Assembly: GCF_947501405.1 (NCBI RefSeq)
Contig: NZ_CANMVK010000001.1
Span: 434,001-498,000, forward strand
DNA length: 64,000 nucleotides
Source: an uncultured Hoeflea sp.
Lineage (GTDB): Bacteria; Pseudomonadota; Alphaproteobacteria; Rhizobiales; Rhizobiaceae
Reading direction: 5' to 3'
A program made the translations under genes and the position numbers. The notes beneath the pieces were generated by a model that was not told where the DNA came from, did no database searches, and saw only the letters and a program-made list of their open reading frames with translations. Shown one piece after another: positions 52,715 through 61,698 of the stretch. The number at the start of each line of letters is the position of its first letter. Positions within the stretch are counted from its first letter, which is position 1.

Positions 52715-53948
52715 CAAAACGCGGGGTGCGGAGCCGTGGCTCACCATCATCGGTATTGGCGACAACGGGCTCGACAGTCTCACGCCGCCGGCTCGGCTGT
52801 TGTTCGAGGCGGCCGAGACCATTATCGCACCGGCGCGTGTGCTCGAACGGGTGGACTGCGGTGCGCGTGAGGTGATCGCCTGGACATTCGGTGTCCGGCA
52901 AACGCTTGAGTTGCTGCGCGACCGGCGCGGACGACCGACCACAATTCTGGCGACTGGCGACCCGATGCATTTCGGCATCGGCGCAACGCTGATGCGGGAA
53001 CTCGATGTGTCGGAACTCCGGGTCATTGCCTCGCCTTCGGCGTTTTCGCTGGCTGCCAGCCGGCTCGGATGGGCGCTGCAGGAGGTGGCCCAGATTTCGC
53101 TGCATGGCCGCTCGGTGTACGGGCTCGTCGCTCAAATCCAGCCCGGCGCGCGGATCATCGCGCTGACTTCGGTTGGCCGGACGGTGATTGAGGCGGCGCA
53201 AATCCTGGTGGAGCATGGCTTTGGCCCATCGAAGCTGCAGGTGCTTGAGCATATGGGCGGGCCGGACGAGCGGATTATGGTCGGGACGGCTGCCGAGTTT
53301 GCCGAGCAGAAGCCCGAGTTTGCCGATTTCAACACACTGGCCGTTGACTGCGTGGCTGTGCCCGGCGCGCACATCCTGCCGGCGGTTCCCGGGCTGCCAG
53401 ATTCGGCTTTCCGCCATGACGGGCAACTGACCAAGCGCGAAGTGCGGGCGGTAACACTGTCCCATCTTGGGCCGGCGCCGGGCGCCGTGCTTTGGGATAT
53501 CGGGGCCGGATGCGGTTCGGTCGGCATCGAGTGGATGCGCGCGGCGCGCGGAGCCAAAGCGATCGCGATTGAATCGCAACAGTCACGTCGCGACATGGTG
53601 GCGGAGAACGCGCTGATGCTCGGCACACCGGCGCTGGAGATTGTCGCCAGGACCGCGCCCGAAGCACTGGCGGATCTGGTGCGGCCCGACGCGGTTTTCA
53701 TCGGCGGTGGAATATCCAATGCCGGCGTGTTCGAGGCGGCCTGGGCGGCGCTCAAGCCGCATGGCCGGCTGGTCGCCAATGCGGTGACGGTGGAAGGCGA
53801 GGCGCGGTTGTTTGCCTTGCAGACCGCCCATGGCGGCGCACTGTCGCGAATCCAGATCAGCCGCGCGGAACCGGTTGGCCGCTTTCTCGGCTGGAAGCCG
53901 CTGATGCCCGTCACCACCTGGTCGGTTGGCAAGGGAAACGACGCATGA
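52707..53948 (+). CDS. cobL: precorrin-6Y C5,15-methyltransferase (decarboxylating), CbiE-CbiT fusion
   Basis: A 413-residue fusion from the ATG at 52707, which overlaps the cobH stop by 8 nt and has GGAGGG upstream. The CbiE-like domain (about 10-205) has IIGIGDNGLDSLTP and ILATGDPMHFGIG. The CbiT-like SAM methyltransferase (about 240-400) has LWDIGAGCGSVGIEWMRAA. It methylates C-5 and C-15 and removes the acetate carboxyl at C-12. Confidence 0.95.
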   Translation: MASKTRGAEPWLTIIGIGDNGLDSLTPPARLLFEAAETIIAPARVLERVDCGAREVIAWTFGVRQTLELLRDRRGRPTTILATGDPMHFGIGATLMRELDVSELRVIASPSAFSLAASRLGWALQEVAQISLHGRSVYGLVAQIQPGARIIALTSVGRTVIEAAQILVEHGFGPSKLQVLEHMGGPDERIMVGTAAEFAEQKPEFADFNTLAVDCVAVPGAHILPAVPGLPDSAFRHDGQLTKREVRAVTLSHLGPAPGAVLWDIGAGCGSVGIEWMRAARGAKAIAIESQQSRRDMVAENALMLGTPALEIVARTAPEALADLVRPDAVFIGGGISNAGVFEAAWAALKPHGRLVANAVTVEGEARLFALQTAHGGALSRIQISRAEPVGRFLGWKPLMPVTTWSVGKGNDA

Positions 53949-54673
53949 CAGGTAAGCTCTATGGGCTGGGACTCGGTCCCGGTGATCCCGAATTGCTGAC
54001 CCTGAAAGCCCACCGGATCCTGCGTTCGGCACCGGTGATCGCCTGGCCGGCGCCAGATACCGGATCAAGTTTTGCGCGCGCCATAGCCGCGCCGCATCTG
54101 CCGGGCGGGCAGACCGAGATCGCCATTCGGGTGCCGATGCGGACCGAACGGTTCCCCGCGCGTGATGTCTATGACAAGGCGTCAACCCTAATTGCAGCCC
54201 ATCTCGATGCGGGCCGCGATGTGGCGGTGCTGTGCGAAGGGGATCCGTTTTTCTACGGCTCCTTCATGTATCTGTTCGAGCGCCTGGCAGGCCGCTACAA
54301 GAGCGAAGTGGTGCCGGGTGTATCCTCGATGATGGCGGCGGCCAGTCACGCAGGACGGCCGCTGGCTGCGCGCAATGACGTGCTTTCGGTTCTGCCGGGC
54401 CCATTGCCCGACGAGGCGCTCACCGAGCGGCTTGGGCAATGCGACGCCGCGGCGATCATCAAGATCGGACGTCATTTCGGCCGGCTTCGGGCGCTGATCG
54501 ATGATCTCGGGCTGACTGACAGTGCGGTTTATGTCGAGCGTGTATCGCTGGAAGCAGAACGGCTGATGCCGTTGTCTCAGGTGCCGGAAGACACGGCCCC
54601 CTATTTTTCGATGATCCTGATTTACAAGGGCGGCGAGGACTGGATCCACGCGCTGCCCGGGAGCACGCCATGA
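53945..54673 (+). CDS. cobI: precorrin-2 C20-methyltransferase
   Basis: A 242-residue tetrapyrrole methylase: YGLGLGPGDPELLTLKAHRIL at the N-terminus and AVLCEGDPFFYGSFMYLF in the middle. It adds the C-20 methyl of precorrin-2 or, in the cobalt-early route, of cobalt-factor II. ATGA overlaps link it to cobL and to the next gene. Confidence 0.95.
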   Translation: MTGKLYGLGLGPGDPELLTLKAHRILRSAPVIAWPAPDTGSSFARAIAAPHLPGGQTEIAIRVPMRTERFPARDVYDKASTLIAAHLDAGRDVAVLCEGDPFFYGSFMYLFERLAGRYKSEVVPGVSSMMAAASHAGRPLAARNDVLSVLPGPLPDEALTERLGQCDAAAIIKIGRHFGRLRALIDDLGLTDSAVYVERVSLEAERLMPLSQVPEDTAPYFSMILIYKGGEDWIHALPGSTP

Positions 54674-56520
54674 CCAAGAAACCGGCCATTGTCATCCTGT
54701 CGGAGGCGGCGCTTCCGATGGCGCAGCGTCTGTCCACGGCATTAAACGGCGAGGTGCACGGCTTTGCGCGGCGCCTGCCCGGTGGCGTGGATAGGCGCTT
54801 TGAGGACGCGAGCGCGCATCTCGGTGCTTTGTTTGCCGATGGGCGGCCGATCGTGGCGGTGATGGCAGCGGGCGCGGTGATCCGGCTGCTCGCGCCGCAT
54901 CTCAACGATAAAACCACCGAGCCGCCGGTGATTGCGGTCGCCGAGGATGGATCGGCAGTGGTGCCGCTGCTTGGCGGTCATCACGGGGCCAATGATCTGG
55001 CGCGCGAAATCGCCGAATTGTTCGACGGGTTTGCGGCTATCACCACAGCGGGCGATGTCAAATTCGGGGTCGCGCTGGATGCACCGCCCGAGGGCTGGGT
55101 GCTGGCCAATCCCGATGATGCCAAACAGGTGATGGCCGATCTGGTCGCCGGTGCGGATTGCCGGCTTGAGGGCGAAGCGGCGTGGCTATCGGGCAGCGGT
55201 TTGGCTTTGTCCGATGAAGGCGAGATCACGCTGGTCGCGAGCGACAGGATTTGCGAGCCGCCTTCGCGCGGGTTGCTCTACCATCCCAAAACGCTCGTGC
55301 TGGGGATCGGCTGCGAACGTGGCTGCGATCCGCAAGAGGCACTGGCGCTGGCGTTGGAGAGCCTGGCGAAAGCCGGGCTGTCTGAGCAATCGGTTGGTCT
55401 GGTGGCCTCGATTGACGTCAAGGCGGACGAGGCGGCTTTGCACCAGGTGGCGTCGCATTTCGGTTGCCCGGCGCGGTTCTTCGATGCCGCAAGGCTGGAG
55501 GCCGAAACGCCGCGATTGAAAAATCCGTCAGACATCGTGTTTGCCGAAGTGGGCTGCCATGGCGTGGCCGAAGGCGCGGCGCTGGCGGCGGCGGACCATA
55601 CGGGAGAGCTGGTGGCTGAGAAGCGCAAAAGCCGCCGGGCCACCTGCGCGATCGCCCGCGCTGACGAACCGTTCACGCGATCCAACCTGCCTGGCCGGGC
55701 GCGGGGCAAGCTGATGGTGGTGGGCATCGGGCCGGGATCGGAAGGCTGGCGTTCGCCCGAAGTTTCGCAAATGGTTGCGGCATCGACGGATCTGGTCGGC
55801 TACTCACTCTACCTCGATCTGCTTGGTCCGCTCGCTGACGGCAAGGCGCGGCACGATTTCGATCTGGGCAAGGAAGAAGCGCGGGTGCGCCATGCCATGG
55901 AACTGGCGGGCGAGGGCCGTTCGGTGGCGTTGGTCTGTTCGGGCGATGCCGGTATCTATGCCATGGCAACCCTGGTGTTCGAGCTTCTCGACAAGGCTGA
56001 TGGCGCTGACGGGCTGCCGGACGGTGCGCGGCGCATCGAGATTGAGGTCTCGCCGGGCATCTCGGCCCTGCAGGCGGCCGCGGCACGGGCGGGCGCGCCT
56101 CTGGGGCATGATTTCTGCACGATCTCGCTGTCGGACCTTTTGACACCGTGGGAGGACATCAAACGCCGGGTCACGGCCGCCGGGGAGGGCGATTTCGTGA
56201 TCGCGTTTTACAATCCGGTGTCGAAGAAGCGCCGCACCCAACTGGCCTGGGCGCGCGACAAGTTGCTTGAACACCGGCCGGCTTCGACCCCGGTGATCCT
56301 GGCCACCAATCTGGGTCGCGAGGGGGAACTGATCCGGTTGGTGCCACTCGGCTCGCTCGATGTTGACGATGTCGACATGCTGACCGTTGTCGTGGTCGGT
56401 TCATCGAATTCCGCCACAGTGAGCACGGGCGATGGCAAGAGTTGGGTCTACACGCCGCGCGGCTATGCCCGGAAAGAAGGCAGCGCCATGACCAATATCG
56501 TTTCGGGAGATGCGGCATGA
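54670..56520 (+). CDS. cobJ: CbiG-CobJ fusion: cobalt-precorrin-5A hydrolase and precorrin-3B C17-methyltransferase
   Basis: A 616-residue fusion. CbiG_N (about 45-130) contains VMAAGAVIRLLAPHLNDK and GGHHGANDLAREIAE. CbiG_C, related to CobE (about 212-335), contains LGIGCERGCDPQEALALAL and ASIDVKADEAALHQ. The CbiH/CobJ methyltransferase (about 350-595) has LMVVGIGPGSEGWRS and LVCSGDAGIYAMATLVFE. CbiG opens the ring-A lactone in the cobalt-early pathway, and CobJ/CbiH contracts the ring. Fusions of this pair are known in other bacteria. ATGA overlaps join it to cobI and cobM. Confidence 0.94.
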   Translation: MTKKPAIVILSEAALPMAQRLSTALNGEVHGFARRLPGGVDRRFEDASAHLGALFADGRPIVAVMAAGAVIRLLAPHLNDKTTEPPVIAVAEDGSAVVPLLGGHHGANDLAREIAELFDGFAAITTAGDVKFGVALDAPPEGWVLANPDDAKQVMADLVAGADCRLEGEAAWLSGSGLALSDEGEITLVASDRICEPPSRGLLYHPKTLVLGIGCERGCDPQEALALALESLAKAGLSEQSVGLVASIDVKADEAALHQVASHFGCPARFFDAARLEAETPRLKNPSDIVFAEVGCHGVAEGAALAAADHTGELVAEKRKSRRATCAIARADEPFTRSNLPGRARGKLMVVGIGPGSEGWRSPEVSQMVAASTDLVGYSLYLDLLGPLADGKARHDFDLGKEEARVRHAMELAGEGRSVALVCSGDAGIYAMATLVFELLDKADGADGLPDGARRIEIEVSPGISALQAAAARAGAPLGHDFCTISLSDLLTPWEDIKRRVTAAGEGDFVIAFYNPVSKKRRTQLAWARDKLLEHRPASTPVILATNLGREGELIRLVPLGSLDVDDVDMLTVVVVGSSNSATVSTGDGKSWVYTPRGYARKEGSAMTNIVSGDAA

Positions 56521-57296
56521 CCGTCTATTTCATTGGCGCCGGGCCGGGTGCGCCGGATCTGATCACCGTGCGCGGGCTGAAGCTGATCGAGCGCTGCCCG
56601 GTGTGTCTTTATGCGGGGTCACTGGTGCCCGAGGAGATCGTCAAGGCCGCGCCCGAAGAGGCGCTGGTCAAGGACACAGCGCCGATGCATCTCGACGAGA
56701 TCATCAAGGAGATGGAAGCCGCGCACTTGGCCGGTCACGATGTGGCGCGGGTGCATTCGGGCGATCCGGCGATCTATGGCGCGGTGGCCGAACAGATGCG
56801 GCGGCTCGATGCGTTGGGCATCGCTTACGAAGTGGTGCCGGGCGTGCCGGCCTTTGCGGGGGCAGCAGCAAGGCTTTCGACCGAACTGACGCTGCCGGAA
56901 ATCGCCCAGACGGTGATCATCACCCGCACCGGCATGAAGGCGTCATCGATGCCGGAATTCGAGCAGCTTGAGATCCTCGGCCAGTCGCGCGCCACGCTCG
57001 CCATTCATCTGTCGATCCGCAATCTCGATTATGTGCGCCGGGCGCTGGTGCCCTATTACGGCGCCGATTGCCCGGTTGTCATTGCCTACCGCGCCACCTG
57101 GCCGGACGAGCTTTACATCCGCACCACGCTTGAGGGCATGAAGGAAGAGGTTCGCAAGAACAAGATCACCCGGACGGCGCTCATTCTGGTGGGCAAGGTG
57201 TTTGGCGAGGTGAGTTTCCGCGACAGCGATCTCTACAATGCTGATTATGCCCACGTGCTCCGCAACGCGGGCAAGAAAAAGAAAAAAGCGGGCTGA
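56517..57296 (+). CDS. cobM: precorrin-4 C11-methyltransferase
   Basis: A 259-residue tetrapyrrole methylase: MTVYFIGAGPGAPDLITVRG, VARVHSGDPAIYGAVAEQM, and ITRTGMKASSMPEFEQLE. It adds the C-11 methyl of precorrin-4 or cobalt-precorrin-4. Its ATG overlaps the stop of the preceding gene. The C-terminus is a Lys-rich tail (GKKKKKAG). It is the last gene of the cbiX-to-cobM operon and converges on the mmcQ-type gene. Confidence 0.95.
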   Translation: MTVYFIGAGPGAPDLITVRGLKLIERCPVCLYAGSLVPEEIVKAAPEEALVKDTAPMHLDEIIKEMEAAHLAGHDVARVHSGDPAIYGAVAEQMRRLDALGIAYEVVPGVPAFAGAAARLSTELTLPEIAQTVIITRTGMKASSMPEFEQLEILGQSRATLAIHLSIRNLDYVRRALVPYYGADCPVVIAYRATWPDELYIRTTLEGMKEEVRKNKITRTALILVGKVFGEVSFRDSDLYNADYAHVLRNAGKKKKKAG

Positions 57297-57299
57297 GCC

Positions 57300-57650
57300 T
57301 CAAGCTTCGGGAAAATCGGGAAGTTCGGCGCGCAGTTTCTTCGTCAGGGTGGAGCGGACAAGCCGGTAGGATTGTGTGATTCGCTCTTTGAGTTCGGTCT
57401 GGTCCATATCCCAGGGCAGCAGTATCCACGAGCGGTGAAAATAGGGCGCCTTGGACCCCACGCCCATCTCGATCAGCATGGTTGCGGTTTCGATGCTGTC
57501 GGTCTTGATGGAAACGCCGGAGATGACCGAGCCCATCGACGCGAACATCTTGCCGCCGATTTTCCAGGCGTCATGTCCGCCGCCCCATGGATCGGACACT
57601 TCGGCGCCCGGCAATGTCGCGCAAATGGCGTTGACTGTCTCGCGGCTCAT
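57300..57650 (-). CDS. MmcQ/YjbR-family DNA-binding-like protein
   Basis: A 116-residue protein from the ATG at 57650, which has GGAGGA 4 nt before it. The CyaY-like fold signature includes MSRETVNAICATLPGAEVSDPWGGGHDAWKIGGKMFA and ILLPWDMDQTELKERITQSYRLV, shortened here to its recognisable parts. MmcQ/YjbR proteins are double-wing DNA-binding-like, with no clear cellular role. It is the last gene in the minus-strand cbiD-cobK unit, starting 23 bp after cobK. Confidence 0.85.
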   Translation of the reverse strand: MSRETVNAICATLPGAEVSDPWGGGHDAWKIGGKMFASMGSVISGVSIKTDSIETATMLIEMGVGSKAPYFHRSWILLPWDMDQTELKERITQSYRLVRSTLTKKLRAELPDFPEA

Positions 57651-57673
57651 CCCTTCCTCCCCGCTCTCCAAGT

Positions 57674-58366
57674 CTACCGCGAGACTATAATCACTGGCAT
57701 GCCCATTTGTCTTGCCGCCTCGATCTTGGCGTAAGCGGCCTTGCCGCCGGAATTGCGGCAGACAATGTGGGTGATCGCATGGGCAATCAGCAGCATGGTT
57801 TCCGTCGCTGCGGTGTCGCCCGGGCGGCCGATCACCAATGCATGATCGGCAAGGGCGAGCGGAGTCTGAGGCGGGTCGACCATACGGACGACGAAATGCA
57901 CATCGTCGCGGGTTTTGAACAGGTCGATATGCTGGGAGCCGAGCGCCAGCAACACCCGCGCTCCGGCGGGTATTGCGTCGCGAGCCTGTTCAAGACTGCC
58001 GACCTCGATCCAGTGGTCGTCGGGTTGCCGCCGCCAGGGCTCACGGGTTTTCACTTCCAGCGGTATGCCGGCGATCTTCGCTGCTGTTACGGCATTGGTG
58101 CTGATCTGCCGGGCAAAGGGATGAGTGGCGTCGATCAGCCGGGTGACCGTGTTGTCGATGAGAAAGCGCGCCAGTCCTTCGGGCCCGCCGAAACCACCGA
58201 CGCGAACCTCGCCGGCAAGAGGCGCCGGTTCCTTGGTGCGGCCGGCGAGCGACGTGATGATGCGGGCTTGGGGATGGCGGGCAACCAGTTGCTTTGCCAG
58301 TTCGGCCGCCTCGCGGGTTCCGCCGAGGATCAGGATGGTCTCCCGGGTTTGGGGTTCAGCTTGCAT
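57674..58366 (-). CDS. cobK: precorrin-6A reductase
   Basis: A 230-residue protein. The NADPH-binding start is ILILGGTREAAELAKQLV; later come IDATHPFARQISTNAV, REPWRRQ and ICRNSGGKAAYAKIEAA. The last fits the CobK/CbiJ family, usually written KNSGG. It reduces precorrin-6A or cobalt-precorrin-6A. Its start overlaps the cbiD stop by 11 nt. Confidence 0.94.
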   Translation of the reverse strand: MQAEPQTRETILILGGTREAAELAKQLVARHPQARIITSLAGRTKEPAPLAGEVRVGGFGGPEGLARFLIDNTVTRLIDATHPFARQISTNAVTAAKIAGIPLEVKTREPWRRQPDDHWIEVGSLEQARDAIPAGARVLLALGSQHIDLFKTRDDVHFVVRMVDPPQTPLALADHALVIGRPGDTAATETMLLIAHAITHIVCRNSGGKAAYAKIEAARQMGMPVIIVSR

Positions 58367-59465
58367 GGGCGATCAGGGCTCCGGCGCGGTCGGTCACCAT
58401 GACATCGACCTCAATCGGCGCGCCGCGCAGGACTGCCAGGGCCGCAGTGCGAGCCTGCCCGGCGATCGGGGCTGCCACATCAAGGCCCGCATCGCGGGTC
58501 AGCTGCAGCACTTCGAGCGCCGTGTTTGCCTTAAGAATTTGGTCACAGAGACCGGGTTTCGCACCCAGGGTCTCGGCCTGGGCTGCGAGCCAGTGCATAT
58601 CCACCTGGCTGCGGCCCGAATGCAGGTCCAGCGCGCCCTGGGCCAGTTTGGTGAGCTTGGCGAAACCGCCGGCAATGGTCAGCCGCGGAACCGGATGGGC
58701 GCGCAGATATTTGAGCAGCCCGCCGGCAAAATCACCCATGTCGAGACAGGCGATATCGGGCAGTTCGTAAAACGCCTGTGCGGTTTTCTCCGATGTGGAG
58801 CCGGTGGCGCCCAACACGTGCGGCAGGCCTTCGGCGCGGGCCACATCGATGCCGCGATGGATGGAGTGGATCCAGGCTGCGCAGGAGAAGGGATGGACGA
58901 TGCCGGTGGTGCCGAGCACCGACAAACCGCCGACGATCCCCAGACGCGGGTTCCAGGTTTGAAGCGCTAGATTCTCGCCGTTCTCGATGGCGATTTCGAT
59001 CTCGATATCCGGTTCAATTCCGTGGTCGCGGCAAAGATCCTCGACGACCACCGTCATCATTTTCCGGGGGACCGGGTTGATCGCCGGCTCGCCGACTGTG
59101 ACCGGCAGTCCGGCCTTGGTGACAGTCCCCACGCCCTGACCCGCCTTGAAGACGATGCCCGCGCCATCCGCCAGACGCCGCAGCCGGGCCATCACCAGCG
59201 CCCCATGGGTGACATCGGGGTCATCGCCCGCGTCCTTGATAATACCCGCCATGGCCCAGTCTGCACCGATCTGTTCCCGGGCCAGCGGGAAGGCGGGCTG
59301 TTCGCCCTTTGGCAGGGTGATCGTGACCGGATCGGGAAACCGGCCCGTGATCAAAGCGGTCAGCGCGGCTTTGGTGGCGGCGGTTGCGCAGGCTCCGGTG
59401 GTCCAGCCGCGGCGCAGTGCCGTGGCAGGTTTTTGCACCCGGATTTCGTTTTCGCCAGCGTCCAT
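58356..59465 (-). CDS. cbiD: cobalt-precorrin-5B C1-methyltransferase
   Basis: A 369-residue CbiD from the ATG at 59465 (MDAGENEIRVQ). RRGWTTGACATAATKAAL is the typical N-terminal motif; TITLPKGEQ, GQGVGTVTKAGLPVTVGEPAINPVPR and LSVLGTTGIVHPFSC follow. CbiD methylates C-1 in the cobalt-early pathway; the cobalt-late pathway uses CobF instead. An open frame continues upstream to 60383 but runs antisense to cobA and is rejected. It is divergent from cobA. Confidence 0.95.
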   Translation of the reverse strand: MDAGENEIRVQKPATALRRGWTTGACATAATKAALTALITGRFPDPVTITLPKGEQPAFPLAREQIGADWAMAGIIKDAGDDPDVTHGALVMARLRRLADGAGIVFKAGQGVGTVTKAGLPVTVGEPAINPVPRKMMTVVVEDLCRDHGIEPDIEIEIAIENGENLALQTWNPRLGIVGGLSVLGTTGIVHPFSCAAWIHSIHRGIDVARAEGLPHVLGATGSTSEKTAQAFYELPDIACLDMGDFAGGLLKYLRAHPVPRLTIAGGFAKLTKLAQGALDLHSGRSQVDMHWLAAQAETLGAKPGLCDQILKANTALEVLQLTRDAGLDVAAPIAGQARTAALAVLRGAPIEVDVMVTDRAGALIAHAS

Positions 59466-59475
59466 GTCGCAGATC

Positions 59476-59505
59476 TTGACCGTGTCTTTGCTGTTGCCGT
59501 TATAG
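59476..59505 (+). promoter_or_regulatory. possible sigma-70 promoter of cobA
   Basis: TTGACC and TTATAG with an 18-nt spacer, about 48 bp upstream of the cobA ATG in the cbiD-cobA divergent gap. The match to the -35/-10 consensus is fair; this is a prediction only. Confidence 0.4.
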
Positions 59506-59552
59506 AGTGCGATTGGTACGGGTGTAAGCCTATTCGACGGAACGGAAACCGC

Positions 59553-60398
59553 ATGGCCGACTGGCGCGAAAATCTGCCTGAAATGGAAGCCGGTGAAGTC
59601 TGGCTGGTGGGCGCCGGTCCGGGCGATCCGGGACTGTTGACCCTGCATGCCGCCAATGCGTTGAGCCAAGCCGATGTGATCGTTCATGACGCTCTGGTCA
59701 ATGCCGATTGCCTGAAACTGGCACGCCCCGGCGCGCTGCTCGAATATGCCGGGAAACGCGGCGGCAAACCTTCCCCCAAGCAGCGCGACATTTCGCTGCG
59801 GCTGGTAGAGCTGGCGCGCGCCGGCCAACGGGTGTTGCGGCTTAAGGGCGGTGATCCGTTCGTGTTCGGCCGCGGCGGCGAAGAGGCGCTGACACTGGTC
59901 GAGCACCATATCCGCTTCCGCATAGTGCCTGGCGTCACCGCCGGTATCGGCGGGCTGGCCTATGCCGGTATCCCGGTGACGCATCGCGACACCAACCACA
60001 CGGTGACGTTTCTGACCGGGCATGACGCGTCGGGTCTGGTTCCCGACCGGGTCGATTGGGACGGCGTGGCGCGCGGCAGCCAGGTGATCGTGATGTATAT
60101 GGCGATGAAGCACATCGCCACCATCACCTCGCGGCTGATCGGGGCGGGCCGCAAACCCGACGAGCCATTGGCCTTTGTCACCGATGCATCGATGCCGGGA
60201 CAAAATGTGCTGGAAACAACGCTTGAGCGGGCTGCTGAAGACGTGGCCAAATCCGGACTGCGGCCACCGGCCATTGTGGTGGTGGGCCAGGTGGTGCGGC
60301 TCAGGCCAGCGCTTGACTGGATGGGCGCAGCGGCGGGGCGTGTGCTCACCCCCGATCCGCTGGGAAATCGTGCCGAGACGCAAAAGGACAGCGCATGA
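59553..60398 (+). CDS. cobA: uroporphyrinogen-III C-methyltransferase (SUMT)
   Basis: A 281-residue SUMT: WLVGAGPGDPGLLTLHAANAL, LRLKGGDPFVFGRGGEEA and VPGVTAGIGGLAYAGIPVTHR. It adds methyls at C-2 and C-7 of uroporphyrinogen III, giving precorrin-2, the branch point to cobalamin and siroheme. It lacks the CysG oxidase/chelatase domain. It leads the cobA-cobB-cobC-cbiB operon, with ATGA overlap to cobB. Confidence 0.96.
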   Translation: MADWRENLPEMEAGEVWLVGAGPGDPGLLTLHAANALSQADVIVHDALVNADCLKLARPGALLEYAGKRGGKPSPKQRDISLRLVELARAGQRVLRLKGGDPFVFGRGGEEALTLVEHHIRFRIVPGVTAGIGGLAYAGIPVTHRDTNHTVTFLTGHDASGLVPDRVDWDGVARGSQVIVMYMAMKHIATITSRLIGAGRKPDEPLAFVTDASMPGQNVLETTLERAAEDVAKSGLRPPAIVVVGQVVRLRPALDWMGAAAGRVLTPDPLGNRAETQKDSA

Positions 60399-61693
60399 CC
60401 GGACTGATGATCGCCGCGCCGCAATCGGGCGCGGGCAAGACCACGGTCACCCTGGGTCTTCTAAGGGCGCTTACACGTAAAGGGGTTGCGCTGGCGCCGG
60501 GCAAGGCCGGGCCGGATTACATCGACCCTGCGTTTCACGCTGCAGCCAGCGGCGAGACCTGCCTCAACTACGATCCCTGGGCGATGCGCCAGGACCTGCT
60601 GCTTGCCAATGCGTCGCTGCAATCCCAGGGCGACCGCCTGCTGGTGATCGAGGCCATGATGGGGCTGTTCGACGGCGCGGCCGATGGCTCGGGCTCGGCG
60701 GGCGATCTGGCGGGGTTGCTCGGCCTGCCGGTGATCCTGGTGATCGATTGCGCCAGCATGTCGCATTCGGTGGCAGCACTTGCGCATGGGTTTGCAAATT
60801 TCCATCCCGATGTGCTGGTTGCCGGCGTCATCCTCAATCGCGTCGCCAGCGCCCGGCATGAGGGGATGCTGCGCCAGGCACTCGACAAGGCGCGGATCGA
60901 TGTGCTCGGGGCCTTGCCCCGGGATGAGCGGCTGGTGTTGCCGCAACGCCATCTTGGGCTGGTGCAGGCCGAGGAAAATGCCGGGCTGGCTGAGTTGATC
61001 GACAATGCAGCCGATCTCATTGAAAGCCGGCTCGATCTCGATCAGGTGATCCGGTTGGCGCGGCGCACCACGGTCAAGGCGGCGCCGGCCAATATCTCGC
61101 GGCTGCCGCCGCCGGGCCAGCGCATTGCCGTGGCGCGCGACATCGCCTTTGCGTTCGCCTATGAGCACATGCTGCTGGGGTGGCGGCGGCGCGGCGCAGA
61201 GATCTCGTTTTTCTCGCCGCTCACCGATGAGGCGCCAGCGGCAGACTGTGACGCGGTGCTTATACCGGGCGGTTACCCGGAACTGCATGCCGGACGCATC
61301 GCTGCGGCGGAGGGCTTCAGATCGGGGCTGAACGCGGCGATCGCACGGGACGCAGTGGTCTATGGCGAATGCGGCGGCTATATGGTGCTGGGCGAAGGGT
61401 TGATTGACGCCGATGGCGTCCGGCACGAGATGCTCGGAGCGTTGCCGCTGGTTACCAGTTTTGCCGAACGCCGCCGTCATCTGGGGTACCGGCGGCTCAA
61501 CCCGCTGCCCGGTCTGTTCTGGTCGATGGAATTGTCAGCCCATGAATTTCACTATGCCAGCATCGTGTCCGAGGGCGATGCGGATCGCGCGTTCAACGTT
61601 CGCGATGCGCTCGGCGCCGATCTCGGTGCGGCCGGGCTGATGCGCGGACGGGTTGCGGGGTCCTTCATGCATGTGATCGACAGGATCGATTGA
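60395..61693 (+). CDS. cobB: cobyrinate a,c-diamide synthase
   Basis: A 432-residue amidotransferase: GLMIAAPQSGAGKTTVTLGLL (P-loop), KAGPDYIDPAFHAAASG, VIEAMMGLFDG, and a C-terminal glutaminase half with YGECGGYMVLG and a late His in GSFMHVI. It amidates the a and c side chains. Hydrogenobyrinate (CobB) and cobyrinate (CbiA) versions are hard to tell apart from sequence. ATGA overlaps the cobA stop. Confidence 0.95.
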   Translation: MTGLMIAAPQSGAGKTTVTLGLLRALTRKGVALAPGKAGPDYIDPAFHAAASGETCLNYDPWAMRQDLLLANASLQSQGDRLLVIEAMMGLFDGAADGSGSAGDLAGLLGLPVILVIDCASMSHSVAALAHGFANFHPDVLVAGVILNRVASARHEGMLRQALDKARIDVLGALPRDERLVLPQRHLGLVQAEENAGLAELIDNAADLIESRLDLDQVIRLARRTTVKAAPANISRLPPPGQRIAVARDIAFAFAYEHMLLGWRRRGAEISFFSPLTDEAPAADCDAVLIPGGYPELHAGRIAAAEGFRSGLNAAIARDAVVYGECGGYMVLGEGLIDADGVRHEMLGALPLVTSFAERRRHLGYRRLNPLPGLFWSMELSAHEFHYASIVSEGDADRAFNVRDALGADLGAAGLMRGRVAGSFMHVIDRID

Positions 61694-61698
61694 GCGCC

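Noticed and set aside
59466-60383. Upstream extension of the cbiD frame
   Set aside because: It is antisense to cobA and precedes the typical CbiD start; the ATG at 59465 is the family-consistent start.
60461-61480. Long minus-strand frame under cobB
   Set aside because: It is antisense to a firmly identified gene and has no recognisable protein features.
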